From positions 124,001-188,000 of the forward strand of contig CAYNVQ010000003.1 of assembly GCA_964400735.1 (NCBI GenBank): a stretch of 64,000 nt of DNA, written 5' to 3'. The translations under genes were made by a program, and so were the position numbers. This document shows, in pieces, positions 8,868 through 17,271 of the stretch. Numbering within the stretch: position 1 is the stretch's first letter; each line of letters starts with the position of its first letter. Source of the stretch: CAYNVQ01 sp964400735 (GTDB taxonomy: Bacteria > Acidobacteriota > Aminicenantia > Aminicenantales > Aminicenantaceae). The notes under the pieces were generated by a model, which had not been told where the DNA came from, made no database searches, and saw nothing but the letters and a program-made list of their open reading frames with translations.

Positions 8868-9842
8868 TCAGTCTTCCTCAGAATCGGCCTGGATGACATG
8901 GCGGATGAAATAGATCCTTTTTTCCGCTGATTCATGGTAAGCACGGACGACAATTTCGGCCAGCAGGCCGAGCGTGATGAACTGGATTCCGATGACTATG
9001 AGGAGAATGGCGAGGAGAAGCAGAGGGCGTCCGCTGATTCCCTGCATCTGGATGAGACGCACATAGGCCAGCCAGAGGAGCAGAATCCCTCCGATGGCTC
9101 CGCAGATAAGTCCAAAGAAGCCGAATATCTGAAGCGGGCGGGTGGAATAGCTCTGAAGAAATTTTACGGTCAGCAAATCCAGGATGACTCTGGGCGTCCG
9201 CGAAATATTGTACTTCGATTTTCCGTGGCGGCGCTGTCGGTGGTTTACCTTGACTTCGGAAATCGATACGCCCATATTGCTGGCGATAGCGGGTATGAAT
9301 CGGTGCAATTCACCGTAAAGTTTTATCTGCTGAACGACCTCCCGACGGAAAGCTTTGAGCGTGCATCCATAATCGTGCAGCTTGACCTGCGTAATTTTTG
9401 ATATGAACCAGTTAGCCATGATCGAGGGGAGCCGCCGGGAGAGGAATTTATCCTTCCGCTTCGCTCTCCAGCCGTTGACGATGTCGAAGCCTTCCTCGAT
9501 TTTATCCAAGAGAAGACCGAAGTCCCGGGGGTCGTTTTGGAGGTCCGCATCTAAGGTGATGATGATGTTTCCCCGGGAATGGTCGAAGCCGGCCGATAAG
9601 GCGGCTGTCTGTCCGAAATTTTTGCGCAGCTGGATGATCCTGATCCTTGCATCTTTTTTCAAGAGCTGTTTGAGAATGGCAAGGGATTCATCCTGGCTGC
9701 CGTCATCCACAAAAATGATTTCAAAGGCCTTTTTCAGCTTCTGGCAAGCTTCGGATATTTCTGTATGAAGTTCGGTCAAATTTGACGCTTCGTTATAAAC
9801 AGGAACGACAATAGAAAGATCGAGATGTTTTTCGCTGATCAT
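8868..9842 (-). CDS. Glycosyltransferase family 2 with two C-terminal membrane helices (ArnC/GtrB type)
   Basis: 324 residues. The GT-A core shows LSIVVPVYNEA, IIFVDDGSQDES and TLDADLQNDP (metal and nucleotide binding). Two transmembrane helices follow near residues 230-310. This layout is that of undecaprenyl-phosphate glycosyltransferases such as GtrB, ArnC and Dpm1-like enzymes, which load a sugar onto polyprenyl phosphate on the cytoplasmic face. ATG 9842 is preferred over the in-frame TTG at 9851 because a TATATT box (9850-9855) would overlap that TTG. Start of the GT2-GT4-epimerase operon. Confidence 0.88.
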   Translation of the reverse strand: MISEKHLDLSIVVPVYNEASNLTELHTEISEACQKLKKAFEIIFVDDGSQDESLAILKQLLKKDARIRIIQLRKNFGQTAALSAGFDHSRGNIIITLDADLQNDPRDFGLLLDKIEEGFDIVNGWRAKRKDKFLSRRLPSIMANWFISKITQVKLHDYGCTLKAFRREVVQQIKLYGELHRFIPAIASNMGVSISEVKVNHRQRRHGKSKYNISRTPRVILDLLTVKFLQSYSTRPLQIFGFFGLICGAIGGILLLWLAYVRLIQMQGISGRPLLLLAILLIVIGIQFITLGLLAEIVVRAYHESAEKRIYFIRHVIQADSEED

Positions 9843-10285
9843 CCCCGCCAATATACCATAAAAGGAACCTGGAAAAAAGAGTTGTCTCTATCCAGATGAA
9901 GCCCTCTGATTTCCGTGACAAATAAACATCGGGAGGCTGTTTCCTCAGCCCGCTGATTTTCCCCATCGAGTCCTGAGAGGGGGAATCGTTTTCAATTCCT
10001 GCCTGTAAACCTTGCTTTCTGCCAGCAAAGTTTGCTTTCATGCTCTCCCTTCCGGATCGCCGCCTCCCCTTCTCGGGTTTCATCCTGCGGCAAATGGGAT
10101 AGACCCCTTTGGAACTTTCCCTTTTGATTTGTCGTCCAAATCCATCAAAATCCATTTATTCCTCGGCTCGTTCTCCTCTTCGAAGACTACGTCCGCTCGC
10201 CTTGAATAGCTTCCTAACCAACCTGGCTGACTCCCAAAAGGAGCATCGCGGAAATCAGGACGCTATCTTCCCTGATGACCTGAAA
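9843..10285. other. 443-base intergenic region between divergent operons
   Basis: It separates the minus-strand glycosyltransferase operon from the plus-strand receiver-accD-folC operon. It contains a TATATT box 7 bases before the GT2 ATG (9850-9855, minus strand) and a copy of a dispersed repeat (10192-10264). The rest shows no convincing coding frame; the minus-strand frame at 9793-10155 has no ribosome site and a biased Arg/Lys/Ser composition. Confidence 0.5.
10192..10264. repeat. Dispersed intergenic repeat, copy A
   Basis: The core CGCCTTGAATAGCTTCCTAA is followed by a segment ending GAAATCAGGACGCT. By eye about 70% of positions match copy C at 43366-43438 over 73 bases, in the same orientation; copy B at 41470-41530 matches best in its first 28 bases. 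It lies just upstream of the promoter at 10286. Confidence 0.6.
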
Positions 10286-10314
10286 TTGACAACCAGGGGG
10301 TAATGTTTTAGAAT
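10286..10314 (+). promoter_or_regulatory. Near-consensus sigma-70 promoter for the receiver-accD-folC operon
   Basis: TTGACA (10286-10291), a 17-base spacer and TAGAAT (10309-10314). The ATG at 10313 overlaps the -10 box, so the in-frame ATG at 10328 must be the real start. The leader would be only about 7 bases. Confidence 0.8.
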
Positions 10315-10327
10315 GGAACAACCTGTA

Positions 10328-10783
10328 ATGTCAGAAAAAAAGATTTTGATTGTCGATTATGACAATAAAAACTTGGAGAGTATGGAAGAGCTGTTTTCCT
10401 CCTACAAACTGGAGGTCATCACGGCGACAGACGGGCAAATGGCCTATGAGAAATACAAATCAGAAAGCCCCCACCTTATTATCCTGGAAGCCATGCTGCC
10501 CAAGATCCACGGGTTTGATTTGACCCAGAAAATCCACAAGGAATCCAAAGGGCAGGTTCCGATTGTCATCGTGACAGGTCTGTACAAAGGCACCCAGTAT
10601 AGAAATGAAGCCATCCGTTCTTTCGGAGCAGCGGATTATTTCGAGAAGCCTTTTGATAATGAAGATCTAGTCCGAACAGTGTTCAATCTGCTGCATGATG
10701 ACGTGATCATTGAGGAGGAACTCCCTTCTCCTGATGAGGTCCTTGATCTTCTCAAAGAGGGGCATGACGATAAGGAGTCTTGA
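10328..10783 (+). CDS. Atypical receiver-domain protein (phospho-Asp replaced by Glu)
   Basis: About 151 residues: one response-regulator receiver domain followed by an acidic C-terminal tail of about 35 residues and no DNA-binding domain. The conserved Thr (T83, IVIVTG) and Lys (K107, YFEKPF) are present. D10 and D12 form part of the acid pocket. At the phospho-acceptor position the residue is Glu (E54, LIILEAMLP instead of LLDVMLP). Glu here often mimics the phosphorylated state, so this protein may be permanently on or work without a kinase. It heads an operon with accD and folC, which suggests a link to fatty-acid or folate supply; that is inference. The promoter position rules out the earlier ATG at 10313. 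Confidence 0.85.
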   Translation: MSEKKILIVDYDNKNLESMEELFSSYKLEVITATDGQMAYEKYKSESPHLIILEAMLPKIHGFDLTQKIHKESKGQVPIVIVTGLYKGTQYRNEAIRSFGAADYFEKPFDNEDLVRTVFNLLHDDVIIEEELPSPDEVLDLLKEGHDDKES

Positions 10784-10797
10784 GAGAGGACTTGGCG

Positions 10798-11598
10798 ATG
10801 GATGGCCTATGGACGAGATGTAACTACTGTCGGCGTATCATTTACCGACAGGATATTCTGGATAATCTATTCATCTGTCCCGAGTGCAATTTTCATTTCC
10901 GTCTGTCCGCCCTTGACCGGTTCAACATGCTTTTTGACCTGGGCCGGTATGAGCTTTTCGACCATGATATCTACCCCAATGACCCTCTCTCCTTTAAAGA
11001 TTCGATCCCCTACGCCCTCCGGCTGGAAGAGAATAGAAAAAAGACCGGGCTTCCGGATGCACTGTTAAATGCTGTGGGCAGCATGGACGGCATCCGGGTG
11101 ATCATCAGCGCCATGGAATTCGCCTTCATGGGAGGGAGCATGGGATCAGTCGTCGGAGAAAAAATAACCCGGGCCTTCGAGAAAGCATTGGAAGAGAATA
11201 TCCCGGTCATCGTGATTTCCAGCTCTGGCGGTGCACGTATGCAGGAGGGCGTGCTGTCGCTGATGCAGCTGATGAAAACGAGTGCCGCTGTCGCCCGGAT
11301 GGATGAGGCCGGCATACCTTACATTTCGGTCCTGACCGACCCCACTACAGGAGGGGTAACAGCCAGTTTCGCCATGCTGGGAGACATCAACATCGCCGAG
11401 CCTAATTCTCTAATCGGTTTTGCCGGTCCTCGGGTCATCGAACAAACCATAAAAGAAAAGCTTCCCAAGGGGTTCCAAAAATCGGAGTTTCTCCTCCAGC
11501 ACGGCATGCTCGATGCTATTGTGGAGAGAAAAAACCTGCGTGCCTATCTCATTCGAGCCTTGCGTTTATTCCTCGATAGGCCTCACCAGCATGAATGA
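10798..11598 (+). CDS. accD: Acetyl-CoA carboxylase carboxyltransferase subunit beta
   Basis: 266 residues. It carries the AccD zinc ribbon (C8-x2-C11 and C27-x2-C30) and the crotonase-fold carboxyltransferase domain with GGSMGSVVGEK and SSSGGARMQEG, the oxyanion-hole glycine motif. With AccA it moves carboxyl from carboxybiotin to acetyl-CoA, the committed step of fatty-acid synthesis. The ATG at 10798 has a ribosome site (GAGAGAGG, 8 bases upstream). The frame is open back to a TTG at 10780, but that lacks a site. The stop overlaps the folC start by 8 bases. An accD-folC order is common in bacteria. No accA is present here. Confidence 0.95.
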   Translation: MDGLWTRCNYCRRIIYRQDILDNLFICPECNFHFRLSALDRFNMLFDLGRYELFDHDIYPNDPLSFKDSIPYALRLEENRKKTGLPDALLNAVGSMDGIRVIISAMEFAFMGGSMGSVVGEKITRAFEKALEENIPVIVISSSGGARMQEGVLSLMQLMKTSAAVARMDEAGIPYISVLTDPTTGGVTASFAMLGDINIAEPNSLIGFAGPRVIEQTIKEKLPKGFQKSEFLLQHGMLDAIVERKNLRAYLIRALRLFLDRPHQHE

Positions 11599-12883
11599 TC
11601 AGGATTGTTCGAGGTATCTGGAAAAGATCCAGAACCTGGGGATCAAATTCGGTCTGGACAATGTGCGGGAGGTCCTATCGGCCTTCCAATCCCCCCATAG
11701 GAAATACCCATCTGTTTTAGTAGCTGGTTCCAACGGAAAGGGTTCAGTGTGCGCTTTTCTTACCTGTATCCTGACCCTTCATGGTTGGCGTATAGGGCTT
11801 TTCACTTCCCCTCATTTGGTTAAGGTGGAAGAGAGGCTTCGTATCGGGGACAGACCCATTCCCCGGCGGACATTCTGCCGGCTTCTCACCAGGTTAAAAG
11901 ACAAAATCGATGAGCTTATCGAGAAGAAAAGGCTTTTGACTCCCCCCACCTATTTTGAGCATCTTTGCTGTTTGGCGCTGATTTATTTCGCCGAAGAGAA
12001 TGTCGATATGGCTGTCCTGGAGGTCGGCATGGGGGGAAGGTTCGATGCCACCAATGTGGTTACCCCTTTAGTTTCGGTGATCACCACCATATCGGCCGAA
12101 CATCAGAAATTCCTGGGGAGGACTCTGAGTCAAATAGCCCTCGAGAAGGCCGGAATCATCAAGCCCGGAATCCCTGTGGTTTGTGGAGTCATGAACCCCC
12201 AGGCCTATAAGACCATAAAGAGTCGGGCTGAAGAAATGAAGGCCCCATTTCTAGGTGTCTTTGACCGAAAAGGAGATTTCGCCACTAAAAAGACAGAGAA
12301 GGGGTTTGTTTTCCACTGGAAGAAGGAAGGAGAGTCTTATTCGTACCAGCCTTTCCTCCGTGGTGAACACCAAGGAAGAAATGCCGCCATTGCCATCGCC
12401 GCTTCCCGAATGATCGGCCAGAGCTGGCGAAGCCTGGAGAAGGAAAAAATCATCCAGGGAATCCAGACGACGCGCTGGGATGGCCGGCTGGAAGCTGTTT
12501 CCGAAAAGCCGCTGGTGCTCTTGGACGGGGCGCACAACGCGGAAGGGGCCCTGGCCTTGAGGAATTATATTCAGGGAGATGTCTCGGCTCCTCTGATTCT
12601 TGTTTATGCATCCATGCGGGATAAAAATATCGGAAGGATGGCGGATATCCTTTTTCCGTTGGCCGATAAGGTCGTTCTGACCCATTTCCCCTATTTTCGT
12701 GCGGCCCAGCCAGAGGAACTGAAGGATAAAGCGCACAAGTACAAGGACCGTATTCTTTGTGAGCCGAACGCTGGGCAGGCTTTGCGGCACGCATTGGAGA
12801 TGTCCGGGCCAGAGGGTACGGTTCTGGTCACCGGTTCTCTTTTTTTGATCGGCGAGATCAAAAAAATATGGAAAATTCTTTGA
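11591..12883 (+). CDS. folC: Bifunctional dihydrofolate synthase / folylpolyglutamate synthase
   Basis: 430 residues, Mur-ligase superfamily. The ATP-binding loop is AGSNGKGSV (45-53). Further family blocks are TSPHLVKVEERLRI, LEVGMGGRFDATN, the H-containing SAEHQKFLG, and the C-terminal LLDGAHNAEG. It adds glutamate to dihydropteroate and then to tetrahydrofolates using ATP. The start ATG at 11591 overlaps the end of accD by 8 bases, giving translational coupling. The frame is open further upstream inside accD, but those starts would break the conserved N-terminus. Confidence 0.95.
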   Translation: MNDQDCSRYLEKIQNLGIKFGLDNVREVLSAFQSPHRKYPSVLVAGSNGKGSVCAFLTCILTLHGWRIGLFTSPHLVKVEERLRIGDRPIPRRTFCRLLTRLKDKIDELIEKKRLLTPPTYFEHLCCLALIYFAEENVDMAVLEVGMGGRFDATNVVTPLVSVITTISAEHQKFLGRTLSQIALEKAGIIKPGIPVVCGVMNPQAYKTIKSRAEEMKAPFLGVFDRKGDFATKKTEKGFVFHWKKEGESYSYQPFLRGEHQGRNAAIAIAASRMIGQSWRSLEKEKIIQGIQTTRWDGRLEAVSEKPLVLLDGAHNAEGALALRNYIQGDVSAPLILVYASMRDKNIGRMADILFPLADKVVLTHFPYFRAAQPEELKDKAHKYKDRILCEPNAGQALRHALEMSGPEGTVLVTGSLFLIGEIKKIWKIL

Positions 12884-13297
12884 AAAAACTTGACTTCCAG
12901 TAAATTTTCCAGCCTTTTTCCCGATTCGGCTGACAGGCTGTTATAAGCAGAATCCTACACCTTAATCCATGGAGGTGCCCAGTTCATGGATTTTCTGCTT
13001 TATTCCTGATTCCATCCTGGATGTATAGATCGTTCATCTAGAGTCTTTAGGCAGCGGAAGGAACCCGAGGAACGGCCGGAGGCTTGCTTTTTTATGCGAG
13101 TCATGTTAAATTTTTGCCTCATTTTATCTTCTGCCGGTATATCTGGATTATTCATAAACATGGTCATCCGGAGGCAGAACATAAAAGTTATAGAGAGGTG
13201 AATCCGGAAGTTTCTGGTCAATGGCCTTTGATTCTCATGCCAAGCAGGAATGATTCAGGTAGCGGTGAATCATTTTTGGTAGTCAAGCGTAAAGAAA
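12884..13297. other. 414-base leader region of the ATP synthase operon
   Basis: A weak extended -10 promoter (TGTTATAAG, 12949-12957) is the best candidate here for the atp operon, leaving a leader of about 340 bases. A GGAGGTG site precedes a 7-codon ORF at 12986-13009 (MDFLLYS), and a 35-codon ORF occupies 13094-13201. No riboswitch fold or terminator is recognised. Whether the small ORFs are leader peptides cannot be judged from sequence alone. Confidence 0.4.
13094..13201 (+). CDS. Possible small membrane protein, 35 residues
   Basis: The ORF codes for a short peptide with a single hydrophobic segment (FCLILSSAGISGLFINMVI) followed by a basic tail (RRQNIKVIER). A GGAGG lies upstream but 12 bases away, farther than usual. 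It sits between folC and the ATP synthase genes. It does not match any ATP synthase subunit, including AtpI. Coding status is uncertain. Confidence 0.25.
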   Translation: MRVMLNFCLILSSAGISGLFINMVIRRQNIKVIER

Positions 13298-13714
13298 ATG
13301 CTTTCAGTTGATATAGGATTGATTGTCATATTCGTGATTGTCTGTATTCTGGTTGCTGTGCTCAATAAGGTGTATTTTAAGCCTATTGGCCGTATGGTGG
13401 GGAAGCGGGATTCGGAGATCCTATCGAACCAAAAAGCGGCCCAGGAGGCATTGGAAAAATACGAAAAAGACCTGGAAAGGATCGAAGGAGAACTGAAGTC
13501 GGCTAAGGCCGACGCCCGACAGATAAGGGAGAGGTTTGATCAAGAAGCAAAGAAAGAAAGGGAAAAAATAATCGCCGAGGTTTCCCGTGAGTGTCGCGCA
13601 CAGGTAGAAGAGGCCAAGAAGGAATTGGAAGAAAAGGTCGAGAAGCTGAAAATGGAATTGGAGCCTCAAAGCCGCGAGTTGGCTGAAAAAATCGAGAAAA
13701 GGCTTTTGCACTGA
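13298..13714 (+). CDS. atpF: ATP synthase F0 subunit b' (first b-type gene)
   Basis: 138 residues: one N-terminal transmembrane helix (VDIGLIVIFVIVCILVAVLN) followed by a long charged coiled coil (about residues 40-138). This is the peripheral-stalk b architecture. It lacks a signal peptide, unlike the second b gene. Its stop overlaps the start of the next gene by one base. First gene of the atp run; subunits a (atpB) and c (atpE), which often precede b, are not here. Confidence 0.88.
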   Translation: MLSVDIGLIVIFVIVCILVAVLNKVYFKPIGRMVGKRDSEILSNQKAAQEALEKYEKDLERIEGELKSAKADARQIRERFDQEAKKEREKIIAEVSRECRAQVEEAKKELEEKVEKLKMELEPQSRELAEKIEKRLLH

Positions 13715-14319
13715 TGCCTCAGAAAAGAATCGCTTACCTTGTTCTGATGCTCATCCCCTTCTTGCTGTCCATGTCTTCAGCGGAGGAGTCTTCTGCCGCG
13801 AATTCCATGGATTTTATCGGCAAGGTCATCAATTTCCTGGTTCTGTTCGGCGGATTGGGCTATCTTCTAAAAAAGCCTCTGGGGAATTTCCTCCTTGGCA
13901 GGGCCCGCTCGCTCCAGAGTTCCATGAAGGAGGCCAAGGAATCACGGCAGAAGGCAGAAGAAGGGCTGAAGGAAGTCGAGTTGCGGCTGGAAATGCTGGA
14001 TGAGGAGATCCAAGAGATTCGGCAGAAGGCCGAGGCCGAAGGTGCCGATATTCATAAAAACATCGTTCGGAAGACCGACGAGGATGTCGAATGGCTGAGG
14101 AATTTGACCCACCAGGAAATCGAAAGGCTCACTCAGGCCAGCATCCAGGAAATAAGGGAACATATGGCCAATCTGGCCACCGAATTGGCCCGAAAAAATA
14201 TTTTAGCCCGTATGACCGAGGAAAACCAATCCTCCCTTATCGATAGATCCATCGAAAGGCTGGAAAAACTTTATGAAAAATCCGATACTGACAAGAAGAT
14301 ACGCGCAGGGTCTTATTAA
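13714..14319 (+). CDS. atpF: ATP synthase F0 subunit b with N-terminal signal-like segment
   Basis: 201 residues. A first hydrophobic segment (AYLVLMLIPFLLSMSSAEE) looks like a cleavable signal peptide. It is followed by the b-subunit transmembrane helix (FIGKVINFLVLFGGLGYLL) and a long coiled coil. Together with the preceding b' gene it would give a heterodimeric stalk. A signal peptide on b is unusual, and would set the N-terminus outside as required for b topology. It overlaps atpH by 47 bases, so translation of delta is tied to b. Confidence 0.88.
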   Translation: MPQKRIAYLVLMLIPFLLSMSSAEESSAANSMDFIGKVINFLVLFGGLGYLLKKPLGNFLLGRARSLQSSMKEAKESRQKAEEGLKEVELRLEMLDEEIQEIRQKAEAEGADIHKNIVRKTDEDVEWLRNLTHQEIERLTQASIQEIREHMANLATELARKNILARMTEENQSSLIDRSIERLEKLYEKSDTDKKIRAGSY

Positions 14320-14815
14320 CTCCATCAAGGATAAAGAAGAATTCGAGTCCCTAAGCGGTGAACTAAGGGAGTTTTCTCGGTTTCTTTTGGAAGAAAAAGA
14401 GCTGATGGACACCATGACCAGCGCATTCCTGCCCACGGCAAAAAAAATGGAGATTGCCGCACAGGTTCTGGAAAAAATCTCTCTCCGAGATAAGAGCCGG
14501 CGGTTCATCCTTCTTTTGATCGAGAACAACCGGTTCCTCCTCCTGGGCGAGATACTCAAGCTTCTTCGTCCCTTCTGGAACGAGGCGCATGGAATCTCGA
14601 CATTCGATGTCCGCTCTGCGATTCCTCTTCGCCAAACTCAAAAGCGAAAGCTGGAAGAGAAGCTCGCCAGGCTCGAAGGCCGGCCTGTTTCTTTAGCCTA
14701 TACGATCGATCCCTCTTTGATCGGCGGGCTTTCTATTTGGAAGGGGAACATCGTCTATGACGTCTCACTTTTGGGGGACCTGGAGAGGCTTCGGCAAAAA
14801 ATTTATGAAGGATAA
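14273..14815 (+). CDS. atpH: ATP synthase F1 subunit delta
   Basis: 180 residues, the usual length for delta/OSCP. The N-terminus has TRRYAQGLINSI, matching the conserved RYAxAL block. The C-terminal region SLAYTIDPSLIGGLSIWKGN, followed by YDVSLLGDLERLR, matches the OSCP signature. It links the b stalk to the top of the alpha3beta3 head. The ATG at 14273 lies 47 bases inside the b gene; a later start would lose the RYA block. Confidence 0.92.
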   Translation: MKNPILTRRYAQGLINSIKDKEEFESLSGELREFSRFLLEEKELMDTMTSAFLPTAKKMEIAAQVLEKISLRDKSRRFILLLIENNRFLLLGEILKLLRPFWNEAHGISTFDVRSAIPLRQTQKRKLEEKLARLEGRPVSLAYTIDPSLIGGLSIWKGNIVYDVSLLGDLERLRQKIYEG

Positions 14816-14818
14816 TTC

Positions 14819-16354
14819 ATGGAAATAAAGGCTGACGAAATAAGCAAAATCATCCAGAAACAGATCGAGGGGTATGAGACAGAAGTCGACATCAAGGAAG
14901 TCGGAACCGTAACCTCGGTAGGAGATGGCATTGCCCGTATCTATGGACTGGACCAGGTGATGTACAACGAACTCCTCGAGTTTCCCAACGAGATTTATGG
15001 TCTGGCCCTTAACCTGGAGGAAGACAGCGTGGGATCGGTCCTTCTGGGAGAGAGCCATCTGGTCAAGGAAGGAGATCTGGTCAAACGTACTCATAGGATC
15101 ATGCAGGTCCCTTCCGGGCCGGAATTGATAGGACGGGTAGTCAATCCTCTGGGAACCCCCCTGGATGGGAAAGGTCCGGTCAGGGCAGAAGACCATATGG
15201 TCATCGAGCGTCTAGCTCCTGGCGTGGTGGAACGGATTCCCGTAAAAAAACCTCTTCAAACCGGCATAAAGGCCATCGATGCCATGATCCCTATCGGCCG
15301 GGGGCAAAGAGAGCTGATCATCGGAGATCGACAGACCGGTAAAACGGCCATAGCCATCGACACCATCATAAACCAGAAGGGAAAGGATGTCGTCTGTATT
15401 TATGTGGCGATCGGGCAAAAGAATTCCACTATTGCCTACATAATAAAGGTCCTTGAGGATTATGGGGCTATGGATTATTCCATCGTTGTGGCCGCTTCGG
15501 CCTCGGATCCTTCTCCCCTTCAGTATCTTGCTCCATACAGTGGCTGTGCAATGGGGGAGTACTTCCGGGATAACGGAAAGCATGCCCTTCTCATCTATGA
15601 TGATCTGTCCAAGCATGCCGCAGCCTATCGGGAAATCGCCCTTCTCTTGAGGCGTCCGCCAGGCCGGGAAGCCTATCCAGGCGATGTCTTCTATCTCCAT
15701 TCCCGGCTTTTGGAACGGGCAGCCAAACTGAATGACGAAAAAGGAGGCGGTTCCTTGACCGCCTTGCCCATCATCGAGACCCAGGCCGGGGATGTCTCCG
15801 GCTACATTCCGACCAATGTGATCTCGATCACGGATGGCCAGATCTATCTGGAGCCGGAATTGTTCAATTCTGGTATCCGGCCTGCCATCAATGTGGGAAT
15901 ATCCGTGTCCCGGGTTGGAGGGAATGCCCAGATCAAAGCTATGAAACAGGTCGCCGGGCAGCTGCGACTCGACCTGGCCCAGTACCGTGAACTGGTCACC
16001 TTCGCCCAATTCGGGACCGAACTGGACAAAGCCAGCCAATCCCAGCTCGACCGGGGGATGAGGCTGACCGAAGTTCTTAAACAGGGGCAATATGAACCGC
16101 TCCCTGTGGAAAAACAGATCCTGGTCATCTACGCTGGTAACAGGGGCTTTTTGGATGAGTTCGCAATCGATAGGATCAAAGAATACGAGCGGAGATTGTA
16201 TGAGTATTTCGAAACGGAGCACCCGGATATTTTGAAAAAGATTGCCGAGGAAGAAGAGATCAGTGCAGAACTGGACGAAGCGATCAGCGAAGCCATGACA
16301 TCATTCAACAAGGCCTTTGGAGAGGAGTTCGAAGCCAAGGAGGAGAAGGAATAA
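14819..16354 (+). CDS. atpA: ATP synthase F1 subunit alpha
   Basis: 511 residues. The nucleotide-binding loop GDRQTGKT is at residues 169-176. The N-terminal beta-barrel (VGTVTSVGDGIARIYGL) and the later block YRQ-like AAYREIALLLRRPPGREAYPGDVFYLHSRLLERAA are standard. It forms the non-catalytic nucleotide sites in the F1 head. It starts 3 bases after atpH. Confidence 0.97.
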   Translation: MEIKADEISKIIQKQIEGYETEVDIKEVGTVTSVGDGIARIYGLDQVMYNELLEFPNEIYGLALNLEEDSVGSVLLGESHLVKEGDLVKRTHRIMQVPSGPELIGRVVNPLGTPLDGKGPVRAEDHMVIERLAPGVVERIPVKKPLQTGIKAIDAMIPIGRGQRELIIGDRQTGKTAIAIDTIINQKGKDVVCIYVAIGQKNSTIAYIIKVLEDYGAMDYSIVVAASASDPSPLQYLAPYSGCAMGEYFRDNGKHALLIYDDLSKHAAAYREIALLLRRPPGREAYPGDVFYLHSRLLERAAKLNDEKGGGSLTALPIIETQAGDVSGYIPTNVISITDGQIYLEPELFNSGIRPAINVGISVSRVGGNAQIKAMKQVAGQLRLDLAQYRELVTFAQFGTELDKASQSQLDRGMRLTEVLKQGQYEPLPVEKQILVIYAGNRGFLDEFAIDRIKEYERRLYEYFETEHPDILKKIAEEEEISAELDEAISEAMTSFNKAFGEEFEAKEEKE

Positions 16355-16355
16355 A

Positions 16356-17255
16356 ATGCCTGCCCTCATCGACTTGCGCCGAAGGATCAAGAGTGTCCGG
16401 AATACCCAGCAGATCACGCAGGCCATGAAGACGGTTTCCACGGCCAAGTTCAAAAAAGCTCAGCGCGCGATCCTTCAAGGGCGCCACTACTGGCACACTT
16501 TCCCCTCGCTTCTTCACCGTGCCCTTCTGTGGAGGGAGGATACCCCCCATCCTCTGATCGATGAGAGGGACGAACGAAAGGCCATCGTCGTAATTCTTGC
16601 TTCGGATAAGGGCCTTTGCGGTGCCTTCAACTCGAACCTGTTGGCCAGAGCAGCGGAATACTGTCAAGAAAAGGCAAAGACATGTGACCTTCGTCTTGTG
16701 CTGATTGGGAAAAAAGCCGTGATGTTTTTCAAAAGATTGACCTATACGGTGGAAAGATCTTATACGGAGAAAACCGAAAGTTTAACGTTGGCAGATTTAA
16801 GGGAACTTGCCCAATTCCTGATCCGGGAATATTCCCTGCTCCGTACAGATGCTGTCTATGTGTGGTACAATGAATTCCGGTCCATACTCGCTCCTCACAT
16901 CACCCTTTACCAGCTTTTGCCCGTCGAGGTGCAAAAAAAGGAGAATGGGGAGGATAAAGGAACCGAACGGCCAGAAGAAATACCCTTCGGCCTGGTGCCG
17001 GATTGGGAACCAGAAGCCAGACCGTCCTTCGATCTTCTTCTTCCCCGGTATATCGAAAATGAGATCACCCATTTTTTCTTCGAATCCATCGCGGCTGAGC
17101 ATGCGGCTCGCATGATGGCCATGGAGAATGCCACCCATAATGCAGAAGATCTGATCGAAGATCTGACCCTGGTGTCGAACAAAATCAGACAAGCCTCCAT
17201 CACCAGAGAGCTTTTGGAAATCATGACGGCCGTGGATGCATTGGCGAAGAAATAG
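16356..17255 (+). CDS. atpG: ATP synthase F1 subunit gamma
   Basis: 299 residues. Begins with the conserved LRRRIKSVRNTQQITQAMKTVSTAK helix and has the central LASDKGLCGAFN motif; the C-terminal helix carries MENATHNAEDLI. Gamma is the rotating shaft inside the alpha3beta3 ring. ATG 16356 follows a strong ribosome site (AGGAGAAGGA); the frame is open earlier inside atpA but that would be spurious. Confidence 0.96.
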   Translation: MPALIDLRRRIKSVRNTQQITQAMKTVSTAKFKKAQRAILQGRHYWHTFPSLLHRALLWREDTPHPLIDERDERKAIVVILASDKGLCGAFNSNLLARAAEYCQEKAKTCDLRLVLIGKKAVMFFKRLTYTVERSYTEKTESLTLADLRELAQFLIREYSLLRTDAVYVWYNEFRSILAPHITLYQLLPVEVQKKENGEDKGTERPEEIPFGLVPDWEPEARPSFDLLLPRYIENEITHFFFESIAAEHAARMMAMENATHNAEDLIEDLTLVSNKIRQASITRELLEIMTAVDALAKK

Positions 17256-17271
17256 ACGCACGGAGTGCGAA

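Noticed and set aside
13094..13201. NuoK/MnhC-like fragment before the atp genes
   Set aside because: The short hydrophobic-basic pattern is superficially similar, but the peptide is too short and lacks the conserved Glu residues.
15212..16222. 336-codon open frame antisense to atpA
   Set aside because: Shadow of the highly conserved atpA; product shows no fold.
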